64,000 nt of DNA from Mesorhizobium sp. NZP2077. GTDB lineage: Bacteria > Pseudomonadota > Alphaproteobacteria > Rhizobiales > Rhizobiaceae. Below, one piece after another: positions 19,275-27,125 of this stretch. Position 1 is the first letter of the stretch, and every line of letters starts with the position of its first letter. A model generated the notes under the pieces. It did no database searches, had not been told where the DNA came from, and worked only from the letters and a program-made list of their open reading frames with translations. The DNA lies in assembly GCF_013170805.1 (NCBI RefSeq), contig NZ_CP051293.1, forward strand, positions 2,548,001 to 2,612,000, given 5' to 3'. The translations under genes were made by a program, and so were the position numbers.

Positions 19275-20433
19275 CCAACGGTCTTGGCTGCTGACTCTTT
19301 TGTGATTTTGGCCGATTTGCGCGCCGTGATTCCCTATTGCCGAAGGAGATTCGGCGATGGGATCAGCGGTGAAGTTGCGGACGAACTTTTCGGCGGGGGA
19401 GCTTCGCCGTCTTGCCCGGAACTCAAAGGATGTGCGCCAGAGCAGCCGGCTGTTGTCGATCGCAGCGGTTCTGGACGGCATGAGCCGGGCCGATGCGGCC
19501 CGGATCGGCGGGATGGATCGCCAGACGCTACGCGACTGGGTGCATCGGTTCAACACGGCCGGCCCCGATGGTCTTGTGGACCAATGGGCGCCGGGACCAG
19601 CGTCCCGGCTGTCGCATGAGCAGCAGGCCGAACTGGCCGCGCTTGTGGAGAAGGGCCCGGATCGTGCCGTCGATGGCGTCGTTCGCTGGCGGCGGATCGA
19701 CCTGAAGAAAGCCATCAAGGACCGCTTCGGCATTGATTATGACGCGCGCTATGTCGGGAAGCTGCTGCACAAGCTCGGCTTCTCCCACATGAGTGTGCGA
19801 CCGCGTCATCCGGCGCAGGATGCCCATATCATCGAGGAATTCAAAAAAACTGGCCTCGCACGCTGAAGGCGCATCTTTGCGACTTGCCGCCGCGCACGAA
19901 GGTGGAGATCTGGTTCCAGGACGAAGCAAGGATCGGCCAGAAGAACGGGATTGTACGGCAGTGGGCCAGACGCGGCACGCGGCCGCGACAGCCGGCCGAC
20001 CAGCGCTACAAGAGCGCCTACCTGTTCGGCGCCATCTGCCCAGCACGTGGTACCGGGGCGGCTCTCGCACTGCCGTTTGCCGATACCGAGGCCATGCAAC
20101 TCCATATCAACGAGATCAGCCGCCATGTCGAAAAGGGCGCCCATGCCGTACTCGTCATGGATCGCGCCGGATGGCACACCACCGCAAACCTCAGCATACC
20201 GGACAACATCACCCCGATCTTCCTGCCGTCGCGCGCGCCGGAGCTGAACCCGGTCGAGAACGTCTGGCAGTATATGCGCCAGAACTGGCTCTCCAACCGT
20301 GTCTTCGACAGCTATGACGATATCATCGATGCGGCCTGCGACGCCTGGCAGAAACTCCTCGCAGATTCCGAGACCATCACATCAATCGGGATGCGCCAAT
20401 GGGCCCATGTCGGTCAAACCCCATGACTCTTGG
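19275..20433 (+). mobile_element. IS630-type insertion sequence, complete
   Basis: About 1,159 bp, flanked by TA at 19273-19274 and 20434-20435 as expected for this Tc1/mariner-related family. Terminal inverted repeats are imperfect: CCAACGGTCTTGG at the left end and CCAAGAGTCATGG read inward from the right end. The interior holds a two-frame transposase. Both ends, the DDE residues and the frameshift site are intact, so it may be active. Confidence 0.85.
19357..20426 (+). CDS. IS630-family transposase expressed by -1 frameshift
   Basis: The first frame (19357-19866, 169 codons) has an HTH domain (MSRADAARIGGMDRQTLRDW) and linker. The second frame carries the DDE catalytic core: WFQDEARIGQ, VLVMDRAGWH and ELNPVENVWQ, ending at 20426. 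They meet at a run of seven A (19843-19849) preceded by TTC; slipping back one base at A-AAA-AAC yields KNWPRTLKAH and joins the frames. Such A-run frameshifts are well known in this IS group. Cuts and pastes the element at TA targets. Confidence 0.88.
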
Positions 20434-20579
20434 TATAAGTGGGTCGAAGGCGCCTCGTCTATTGGCATATTCTCGAGAACGAATTGCACAGCATTGGTGC
20501 GCTATGAATCGAATGACCCAACGGGAATCAGAGATAGGTGAGTAGCTCTCAAATGGAGAAATATTTCTGACCCTCGGCC

Positions 20580-20777
20580 ATGTATTATGTTGTGGCTGCA
20601 GTTGGGTTTGTAGTTGTTTTTATCTTAATCAACGGAATCGGAATTGGAATCTTTTGGGGTCTGTTTGCGCTGTTTGGATATTTGGCGCTGGTCATATCCA
20701 TCAAGGCATGGCGACTGAGACGGCATCCGCGAAGCGTCTATCAAGTCGAATTGACCAAACGGAGACTGGGCGACTGA
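20580..20777 (+). CDS. Small predicted membrane protein
   Basis: 65 residues from ATG at 20580. Almost half is hydrophobic (VVAAVGFVVVFILINGIGIGIF and LFALFGYLALVISIKAW), giving two membrane spans and a basic C-terminus RLRRHPRSVYQ. Codons are more AT-rich than in neighbouring genes. No strong Shine-Dalgarno. No family recognised; plausible gene, possibly acquired with or near the IS element. Confidence 0.4.
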   Translation: MYYVVAAVGFVVVFILINGIGIGIFWGLFALFGYLALVISIKAWRLRRHPRSVYQVELTKRRLGD

Positions 20778-20859
20778 CACCGCTGGATAGAACCCGCCGG
20801 CAGGCCTTTGATCGTGTGTCATACGTCGGCAGCAGGTCGTGAGCCGAGACGCTAGCGGC

Positions 20860-21381
20860 CTACAGTCCCGTCGGCACCAGGCCAGCCAGCCAGTTCACGG
20901 AGCGTTTGGCTGCGTCGGCTGTTGCGGAAGCCGCGCGGCCAAGATCGGTCTTGACCACGGCATAGCCGTTCTTCGTGCGATAGAGCACGCCGGTTCCGCC
21001 ATCGACCACTTGTTCATAGGCGACGGGCCGGGCAGCGTCCGCCTCGACGGCCGTCGTCGGCGTGCCGACCGAGACGCTCGGCCGATGGCTCAGTTCCGGC
21101 GGCAGCGGGCTCTCGACCTTGACGACCCGGCTGACGGGCTTCAGTTCCGGGCGGGACGCGGTGGCGGCCAGTTGCGAGGAGGACGAGGAACCCTTGGTCC
21201 GGCAGATGCCGGACACCAGCGGATAGTCGAAATTGCGCTGGTGCAGGATCTGGCTCTTCATCGCGGCTTCGCACTCGGCGATCGTCGACCATTTGGCCGG
21301 CGTCTCGCCGATATATTCGCAGAGCTTGGCGTCGCAGTCGCAGCCGACAATGGTCATGGCGACAAGGGCGGTCTTGATCAC
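20860..21381 (-). CDS. Small exported protein of unknown function
   Basis: 173 residues from ATG at 21381. The short hydrophobic start MIKTALVAMTIVGCDCDAK looks like a signal or lipoprotein leader with Cys14 or Cys16. The mature part has further Cys (LCEYIG, AECEAAM, GICRTKG), a Ser/Pro linker and a C-terminal region YRTKNGYAVVKTDLGRAAS. No known domain recognised. Transcribed alone; 133 bp from the next minus-strand gene. Confidence 0.55.
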   Translation of the reverse strand: MIKTALVAMTIVGCDCDAKLCEYIGETPAKWSTIAECEAAMKSQILHQRNFDYPLVSGICRTKGSSSSSQLAATASRPELKPVSRVVKVESPLPPELSHRPSVSVGTPTTAVEADAARPVAYEQVVDGGTGVLYRTKNGYAVVKTDLGRAASATADAAKRSVNWLAGLVPTGL

Positions 21382-21513
21382 GGTCTTGTCCCTTCGAGAT
21401 GCCCCCCGGCAGCTCAGTCATTTCCATCGCGCGCGAACAAGGCGGGATTTGGCCGCGATTGTGGAATGAGCGTGGCGCGGCGTCCGATCCTGGCCGGGCG
21501 TGGCTGAAAGGCC

Positions 21514-22644
21514 TCAGTAGTCGTAGACGTGTTCGAGCTTTGCGCCTGCCTTCATCAGCGACGGGAGCACCAGATGCAGCTTGCGCACGGCCACCACCAT
21601 GCCGGTGCGGCGCTCCGATGGGTCGGCCGGCAGCGGATAGCTGAACAGGATGCGCATGCCTTCGGGAACGGCGATCGAGTCGGTCGAGAGCATGGTGACC
21701 ATGATCTCGTCATTGCCGCCGATCTCGACGAAGGAGACGCCCTTGTCGATCAGCCGCGGGATCATGTCGGTGAACACCTGATAGCGCTTGGTGACGAAGA
21801 TGGTGCCGTCGGCACCGTAATCGCGTTCCAGCAAGGTGTCGGGCTCGTTGCGGGTGGCTTCGCCAACCGGGCCCTTGGCCCAGACATGGATGTCGAGCAA
21901 GGCCGGGTCGGAGGTGGCGGCGAGCGCCTTTTTGATCAGGTCGGCATAGCCCTGCTTGATTGTATCGGCGAGTCCGAAGGCGAGCTTGCGCTCGCTGGTG
22001 CGGACGGAGCTGTCACCCGGCGCCGGCTGCACGGCAAACAGGCCGGCGCGCTTCTGCGCATAGGGAAACTGGTACCACGGCACCTGGTCGAGAAACCCTG
22101 CGTAGTCCGCCGCCACCTTGGCCTGGTAGATGTCGGCGGCGGTGCGCTTGGCCGATGTCGCCTCGGTGATGCGGCCGACCGTGTTCTCATAGGCCCATTG
22201 CAGGATATGCTCGATCGAGTGGCTGGTGCCGATGATGACCAGCATCTGATGGTTGGCATAGTTGAACTTGTAGGGCGAGCTGGCGCGGATCACCGTGGCG
22301 TAGTCCTGCCAGAAGCGGCCGACATAGGACCAATAGGGAAAGCCGCTCGGCTGGTCCTTGGCGACGAAGCCGGCATATTCGCGCGCGGCATAGACGATCG
22401 CCCATTCGGGATAGGTGAGGAAGGTCGATTCCTCCGGCCGCTGGTAGCCGGGGATTTCAGCGCGGACCTTGTCGGCCAGCGCCTTGGGCGGCGCGCCATC
22501 GGCAATGCCGGGCAGCGGCGTCTTGTCGAGCGAGGGCGTGGTCAGGAAGCCGTAGCTCAGCCCGACGACCGGGATGAGGATGGCGATGACGATCAGCCAG
22601 AGGATCGTCTTGATGAGGCGCTTCAGCCAGCGGAACAGGAACAT
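21514..22644 (-). CDS. Membrane-anchored conserved protein of unknown function
   Basis: 376 residues from ATG at 22644. One N-terminal membrane anchor after a basic stretch (FRWLKRLIKTILWLIVIAIL), then a large external domain with recurrent aromatic residues (FLTYPEWAIVYAAREYAGF, FPYWSYVGRFWQDY, HSIEHILQWAYEN). No catalytic motif identified. It starts six bases after the stop of the upstream minus-strand gene, so the two form an operon and probably one membrane assembly. Confidence 0.65.
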   Translation of the reverse strand: MFLFRWLKRLIKTILWLIVIAILIPVVGLSYGFLTTPSLDKTPLPGIADGAPPKALADKVRAEIPGYQRPEESTFLTYPEWAIVYAAREYAGFVAKDQPSGFPYWSYVGRFWQDYATVIRASSPYKFNYANHQMLVIIGTSHSIEHILQWAYENTVGRITEATSAKRTAADIYQAKVAADYAGFLDQVPWYQFPYAQKRAGLFAVQPAPGDSSVRTSERKLAFGLADTIKQGYADLIKKALAATSDPALLDIHVWAKGPVGEATRNEPDTLLERDYGADGTIFVTKRYQVFTDMIPRLIDKGVSFVEIGGNDEIMVTMLSTDSIAVPEGMRILFSYPLPADPSERRTGMVVAVRKLHLVLPSLMKAGAKLEHVYDY

Positions 22645-22650
22645 GGCCGG

Positions 22651-23085
22651 TCAGGCCGTGGCGAAGTGGTCGTGTACGCGCTTCGACAGCCAGAAGCCGA
22701 CATAGACGGCAAAGCCGCCAATGACGATATGCGGCAGGTTGGCGAAGAAGCGGGCGGGGAATTCGATGTCGTTGAGGGAGCGGAAACCGTTGATGAAGAT
22801 CCCGGCATCGAGGCAGCCGGAACCGGTGATCAGCCCGAGCACGCCGTCGAACAGATAGACCGAGCCGAACAGCTTGAAATAGAACACCGCCTGGCGATGC
22901 GAGATGAAGGCGGCGGCCAGCGCCCAGACGCCGGAGAAGGCGTGCAGCAGGTCATCGTACCATTGCAATGAGAACAGGCCGAACAGATTGCCATTGGCAT
23001 CGTTGAACGCGGGTATGTAGCCGATGGCGACGACGGCGAAGAACAGGAAAGCATAGGCAACGGCAAGCTTCTGGATCAGCGTCAT
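22651..23085 (-). CDS. Four-helix membrane protein, first gene of a two-gene operon
   Basis: 144 residues from ATG at 23085, with GGGGGAT in front. Four hydrophobic segments: LAVAYAFLFFAVVAIGYIPA, LLHAFSGVWALAAAF, FKLFGSVYLFDGVLGL and ANLPHIVIGGFAVYVGFWLS. The His in DDLLHAF and NLPHIV lie in or next to membrane segments and could bind metal or heme, an inference only. Followed by the membrane-anchored protein at a 6-bp gap. Family not named. Confidence 0.65.
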   Translation of the reverse strand: MTLIQKLAVAYAFLFFAVVAIGYIPAFNDANGNLFGLFSLQWYDDLLHAFSGVWALAAAFISHRQAVFYFKLFGSVYLFDGVLGLITGSGCLDAGIFINGFRSLNDIEFPARFFANLPHIVIGGFAVYVGFWLSKRVHDHFATA

Positions 23086-23350
23086 GAAGTATCCCCCTTC
23101 TACGAGCCCATTTGTAAACGCTACTCTGCCGGCCGCCTGTCGCGGTTTTCTGCGCTTCCCCGTTCTACTGTGTCGCAGTAGAACTGAGCTCACGGACCCA
23201 AAGGTCCGCTGCGCTTCGGTTCTCGAAAACCACGTCATCCGACTCGGCAGAGCGCGTTTTCAAACGGGCTCTGACGCTGGGATACTAACCGATTTTATCG
23301 CGCGGTGAAGCGCCACCCGCAAGATCGCCGGCAATCGCATCAAAGGGTCT

Positions 23351-23385
23351 AAAAGACAGTCGGCGCCGGGATTTCTCCCAGCGCC
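23351..23385 (-). terminator. Rho-independent terminator on the minus strand
   Basis: Ten-base stem (GGCGCTGGGA with TCCCGGCGCC, loop GAAA) followed on the minus strand by GACTGTCTTTT. It lies more than 250 bp upstream of the nearest minus-strand gene start, so it must end a separate transcript that begins further right, in the gene-poor block. Confidence 0.65.
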
Positions 23386-23800
23386 TCCCTGTCAGATCAG
23401 GACACGGTCGCGGCAGCAACTTCCGTAAAGTCGTCGCGCCATGCCGGCCTTGATTTTGACGGTCCTGCCAGTCCGCCACCCGAGAGCAGCGTCCGTTCGG
23501 GACCTCGCCGGTCTCCACCCTTGCGGGCTTTGCCCTGCGGCCATCGAAGGTTTTTGCCGTCCTTCATGGCAGCATCGGTCCGCCGTCGGCGTTGGCACGC
23601 TTTCCGCGGCCCCGTAGGTCTCGGCTTCCGTCCCTCGAACAGGCAAGCCTGCTCTCGCTTCGGGCCGTACGGGCCTCAGGAAATCCGCCTTTCACTTCGC
23701 CTTTCGGCTTGATGATCGGTAGCCGCCTGAGATGGGTTAAACTTACGCCGGGTAAGGGTCCTGGGGAATGGCCCTGGGCCTGTGGATAGCGGGATTATCG
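23386..23800 (-). ncRNA. Candidate non-coding RNA upstream of the terminator
   Basis: The terminator at 23351-23385 needs a transcript from the minus strand. The 400 bp in front of it are GC-rich, purine-biased in places and full of short complementary runs (AGGCCCGTACGGCCC, GGCAAAGCCC). A 91-codon open stretch ending at about 23402 (…DDFTEVAAATVS) exists but has third-position GC near background. No known RNA family recognised, and the 5' end is not defined. Confidence 0.3.
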
Positions 23801-23964
23801 GGGACCGTTTGCCGAGACCCCCGGAATTTCGACGCTGGCTGCCTTAGACAGCCTGCCCCGTTTTTTGGTGCTCCAACCCAAAGCGGCCCTTGCTACGCCG
23901 ACGGGCGCGGGCTTCAATGCCGGCAAAGGATCGGGCATAGCCCGGCGCCGGGGAGGGCGAGTAT

Positions 23965-24903
23965 TTGAAAGTCGGGGTGGTTCTCAATCCGATTGCCGGT
24001 GGCGGCCGGCTGAAACGGCATTGGCCTGAAGCCGCCGCCTCGCTGAAAAAGCATTTCGGCGATTTCGAGCTGCGCGAGACGCAAGCCGAGGGCGACGCCG
24101 AACGGCTGGCCATCGACCTTGCCGCCAGCGGCTTCGACCTGGTGATCGCGGCCGGTGGCGACGGCACCGCCAGCGAAGTGGCCGACGGGCTGCTGCAGGC
24201 GTCCGAAGAGGGCGGCAAGACGACCGAGCTTGGCCTGCTGCCATGCGGCACCGGCATCGATTTCGCGCGCGGGCTCGGCCTGCCAAAGGCGGTGGACGCG
24301 ACCTTGAAGCGGATCGCCGAGGCGAAGGGGCGCAAGGTCGATGCCGGCCGAATCTGTTACATAGACGACCATGGCGCGCTGGCCAGCCGTCACTTCATCA
24401 ACATCGCCAGCCTCGGCCTGTCGGGTGCCACCGACCGCGCGGTCAATGCCGACAAGCGCAAGGGCAAGATGTCGGCCAAGGCGCTGTTCCTGTGGCGCAC
24501 CGTGGTCGAGTTCATCCGCTACCGCTTTCAGGATGTGCGGATCACCGTCGACAACGGCACCCCGGTCGAGGCGCGCATGGCGCTGGTGGCGGTGGCTAAC
24601 GGCAAATTCTTCGGCGGCGGCATGATGATCGCGCCCGACGCCGAGCTGACCGACGGACAGTTCGACATCGTCATCCTGCGCGCAGCGGGCAAGCTGAAAC
24701 TGATCTGGGACATCCGCCTGCTCTATGGCGGCCGGCACCGCAACCATCCGGCAATCACCATTCTGCGCGGCAAGAAAGTGGTGGTCGAACCGCTCGGCGA
24801 TGTCGAGAAGAACGGTGCGCTGGTCGACATAGACGGCGAGTCGCCGGGGCGCATACCGGCGACCTTCGAGATCCTGCCCGGAGCGCTGACGTTGAGGTAT
24901 TGA
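23965..24903 (+). CDS. Diacylglycerol/lipid kinase family protein (YegS-like)
   Basis: 312 residues, starting at TTG 23965 behind GGGGAGGGCGAG. The nucleotide-binding signature AAGGDGTASEVADGLL sits near residue 73, preceded by VVLNPIAGGG at the N-terminus; GLLPCGTGIDFARG and the C-terminal beta-sandwich (FFGGGMMIAPDAELTDG, ending with DIDGES) complete the DAGK_cat/YegS fold. Such enzymes phosphorylate diacylglycerol, sphingoid bases or phosphatidylglycerol at the membrane. Monocistronic. Confidence 0.88.
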   Translation: MKVGVVLNPIAGGGRLKRHWPEAAASLKKHFGDFELRETQAEGDAERLAIDLAASGFDLVIAAGGDGTASEVADGLLQASEEGGKTTELGLLPCGTGIDFARGLGLPKAVDATLKRIAEAKGRKVDAGRICYIDDHGALASRHFINIASLGLSGATDRAVNADKRKGKMSAKALFLWRTVVEFIRYRFQDVRITVDNGTPVEARMALVAVANGKFFGGGMMIAPDAELTDGQFDIVILRAAGKLKLIWDIRLLYGGRHRNHPAITILRGKKVVVEPLGDVEKNGALVDIDGESPGRIPATFEILPGALTLRY

Positions 24904-24996
24904 AACAAGGCGTTGCGGCTTTGATTCAAGTCGTTTCGAAAATGAATCCGGCTATCGATTCAAACTAATGAAATTGCTTGGTTTTCCAATCGTCGA

Positions 24997-25914
24997 TCAT
25001 ATTTCCAGCTTGGCCGGGAAACCGGGCGCACGCAGGTCGGTGCCAACGGCATCCTCGAGCAATTTGACGATCTGCGTCGACCAGGCGCCGCCGCCATAGG
25101 CTTCCTTGCCTTGCTCGAAAATCGCGTTGACGCGCGTGGCGAGATCGAGCGGCACGCCGAAATCCTTGCCCATGCCCAAGGCGAAGCCGAGGTCCTTCAG
25201 CGCCAGGTCCATGGTGAAGCCGATGTCGTATGAGCCGTTGAGGACGAGTTGGCTTTCGGTCTCGTGGACGAAGCTGTTGCCGGAGGAGGCAACGATGGCG
25301 TGGTAGCTCTGCGCAAGATCGAGCCCACCCTGCTTGGCCAGCATCAGCGCCTCGCCGGCGGCGACGAGATGGATGAAGGCCAGCATGTTGGTGATCACCT
25401 TGATCACCGCCGCCGAGCCGATCGGTCCCATCAGGAAGGAGCGTGCGCACATTGCTTCGATCGCCAGGCGATGGCGTTCGTAGAGCGCGGCATCGCCGCC
25501 GACCAGCGCCGTGATTTTGCCCACCGCCGCCAGATGCACGCCGCCGGTGACCGGGCATTCCAACGTCTCGACACCCTTGGCCGAGGCGAGGGCGGCGAGG
25601 CGAAGAATCTCGTCACGGCCGTTGGTCGACATCTCGATCCAGGTGCCGCCCTTGGGCAGGCCTTCGAGCAACCCGCCGGGGCCGGCCAGCACGGCCTCGC
25701 TGACCTTTGGCGAGGGCAGGCAAGAGATGGCGTTTCCGGCGCGAGCGGCAGCGTCGGCGGCGCTGTCGGCGGCGGTGGCACCGAGCGCTACGAGGCGCGC
25801 GACGGCGGTGGGGTCGCGGTCGAAAACCGTCACGGCAAAGCCGTTGCGGACCAGGCTGGCGGCAAGGTTGCCGCCGAGATGGCCAAGGCCGATGAAGGCG
25901 TAGCGTTCGCTCAT
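24997..25914 (-). CDS. Beta-hydroxyacid dehydrogenase (3-hydroxyisobutyrate dehydrogenase family)
   Basis: 305 residues from ATG at 25914, overlapping the upstream stop by four bases (ATGA). NAD(P)-binding FIGLGHLGGNLAASL at the N-terminus; the family segment ECPVTGGVHLAAVGKIT near residue 120; and the catalytic Lys in AAVIKVITNMLA near 172. Reaction: reversible oxidation of a 3-hydroxy acid such as tartronate semialdehyde/glycerate or hydroxyisobutyrate. As last gene of the GMC/dehydratase operon it probably handles a product of sugar-acid breakdown. Confidence 0.88.
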   Translation of the reverse strand: MSERYAFIGLGHLGGNLAASLVRNGFAVTVFDRDPTAVARLVALGATAADSAADAAARAGNAISCLPSPKVSEAVLAGPGGLLEGLPKGGTWIEMSTNGRDEILRLAALASAKGVETLECPVTGGVHLAAVGKITALVGGDAALYERHRLAIEAMCARSFLMGPIGSAAVIKVITNMLAFIHLVAAGEALMLAKQGGLDLAQSYHAIVASSGNSFVHETESQLVLNGSYDIGFTMDLALKDLGFALGMGKDFGVPLDLATRVNAIFEQGKEAYGGGAWSTQIVKLLEDAVGTDLRAPGFPAKLEI

Positions 25915-27125
25915 GGCATCAGCGGCGTCTGCATCATCTGCAGATGCAGGTCCTTGCCGGTGTAGGGATGGGCATCGCAGACTGCTTCGTCGAGCTCGAC
26001 GCCCAGCCCTGGCTCCTTCGACGGGATGACATTGCCGTCCTGCCACTCGATCTTTTTCTTCAGGAGCGTGGCGTGGAATCCGTCCCACTGCTTCAGCGAT
26101 TCCAGGATGAGGAAGTTGGGCAGCGTCACCGCCAGCTGGATGTTGGCGGCGCCGACGATCGGCCCGCAATAGCAGTGCGGCGCGATCTGGATGTGGTACG
26201 CCTCGGCCATCGCCGCGATCTTCTTGGTTTCGAGGATGCCGCCGGAGCGGCCGAGATCCGGCTGCAGAATGGTCGCCGCACGGTTCTCGATGACGCGGGC
26301 GAATTCGAACTTGGTCGTCAGCCGCTCGCCGGTGGCGATGGGGATCGATGTGCCCCGCGCCACCTGCGCCATCACTTCGGGCATGTCGGGCGGCACCGGC
26401 TCCTCGAACCACAAGGGATCGTAGGGCTCGATGGCGCGGGCCATGCGCAGTGCGCCCGATGCGGTGAACTGGCCGTGCGTGCCGAAGAGGATATCGGCGC
26501 GGGTGCCGACCGCCTCGCGGATCGCCTTTATCATGCGGGTGGCGACATCGATGTCGATGAGGCGCGGCTGGTGGCCGTCAAAGGCGGTGTAGGGACCGGC
26601 CGGATCGAGCTTGACGGCATTGAAACCCTGCTCGACATATTCGAGCGCGCAGGCCGCCGCCATTTCGGGGTCGTTGTAGACGTTCCTGCCGTCCGGCGCG
26701 TCCTCGGAATGGACGCTGCCGGTGTGCGGATAGAGATAAGTGTAGGAGCGCAGCGTCTCGTGCACCTGGCCGCCGAGCAGTTTGTAGACCGGCTTGTTGG
26801 CCTCCTTGCCGATAATATCCCAGCAGGCCATTTCGAGCGCCGAGAAGCAGCCCATGCCGGTCACGTCCGGGCGCTGGGTGAAGCCGGAGGAATAGGCGCG
26901 GCGGAAGAAGTTTTCGATGTCGTGCGGATCGTGACCGACGAGATAACGCTCGGCCATGTCCTCGACCAGCTTGGCCGTGATGTGGGCAGAGAAGGTGGCG
27001 TTGTAGGCCTCGCCGTAGCCGACCACGCCGCCATCGGTGGTCAGTTTGACGAAGATGAAATACTTGCCGCCGATGCCGGGCGGCGGGTTGCCGACTACCC
27101 AGGTCTTGACGTCGGTGATCTTCAT
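25911..27125 (-). CDS. Mandelate racemase/muconate lactonizing enzyme superfamily dehydratase
   Basis: 404 residues from ATG at 27125, overlapping the preceding stop by four bases. Enolase-superfamily layout: N-terminal capping domain (MKITDVKTWVVGNPPPG) and TIM barrel. Visible barrel features: FNAVKLDPAGPY, DILFGTHGQFT, PLWFEEPVPPDMPE with a metal-binding Glu, IATGERLTTKFEF with another Glu, and IAPHCYCGPI with the late-strand His. The pattern is closest to galactonate/mannonate-type acid-sugar dehydratases. Lies between a GMC oxidoreductase and a beta-hydroxyacid dehydrogenase, consistent with sugar-acid catabolism; substrate open. Confidence 0.88.
   Translation of the reverse strand: MKITDVKTWVVGNPPPGIGGKYFIFVKLTTDGGVVGYGEAYNATFSAHITAKLVEDMAERYLVGHDPHDIENFFRRAYSSGFTQRPDVTGMGCFSALEMACWDIIGKEANKPVYKLLGGQVHETLRSYTYLYPHTGSVHSEDAPDGRNVYNDPEMAAACALEYVEQGFNAVKLDPAGPYTAFDGHQPRLIDIDVATRMIKAIREAVGTRADILFGTHGQFTASGALRMARAIEPYDPLWFEEPVPPDMPEVMAQVARGTSIPIATGERLTTKFEFARVIENRAATILQPDLGRSGGILETKKIAAMAEAYHIQIAPHCYCGPIVGAANIQLAVTLPNFLILESLKQWDGFHATLLKKKIEWQDGNVIPSKEPGLGVELDEAVCDAHPYTGKDLHLQMMQTPLMP

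Larger units (their letters stand above)
23086..23964. other. 879-bp gene-poor region with strong hairpins and a possible RNA
   Basis: Between the divergent membrane-protein operon and the lipid kinase. Contents: perfect dyad GTTCTACTG-N5-CAGTAGAAC at 23162-23184; dyad GGACC-AAA-GGTCC-like at about 23196-23207; long dyad at 23250-23271 (GAGCGCGTTT with AAACGGGCTC); a minus-strand terminator at 23351-23385; and a GC-rich block 23390-23860 with many short stems. The block has overlapping short open frames on the minus strand, none with a protein I recognise. I tested it by eye for tmRNA, RNase P RNA, SRP RNA and 6S RNA landmarks and found none. Confidence 0.6.

Noticed and set aside
19357..20426. 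IS630 transposase as a frameshifted pseudogene
   Set aside because: The frames meet at a seven-A slippery run, the known expression mechanism in this group, and all catalytic residues are intact.
23086..23964. tmRNA, RNase P RNA, SRP RNA or 6S RNA
   Set aside because: No tag sequence or T-arm of tmRNA, no conserved RNase P cores, no SRP tetraloop and no 6S bubble could be found on either strand by eye.
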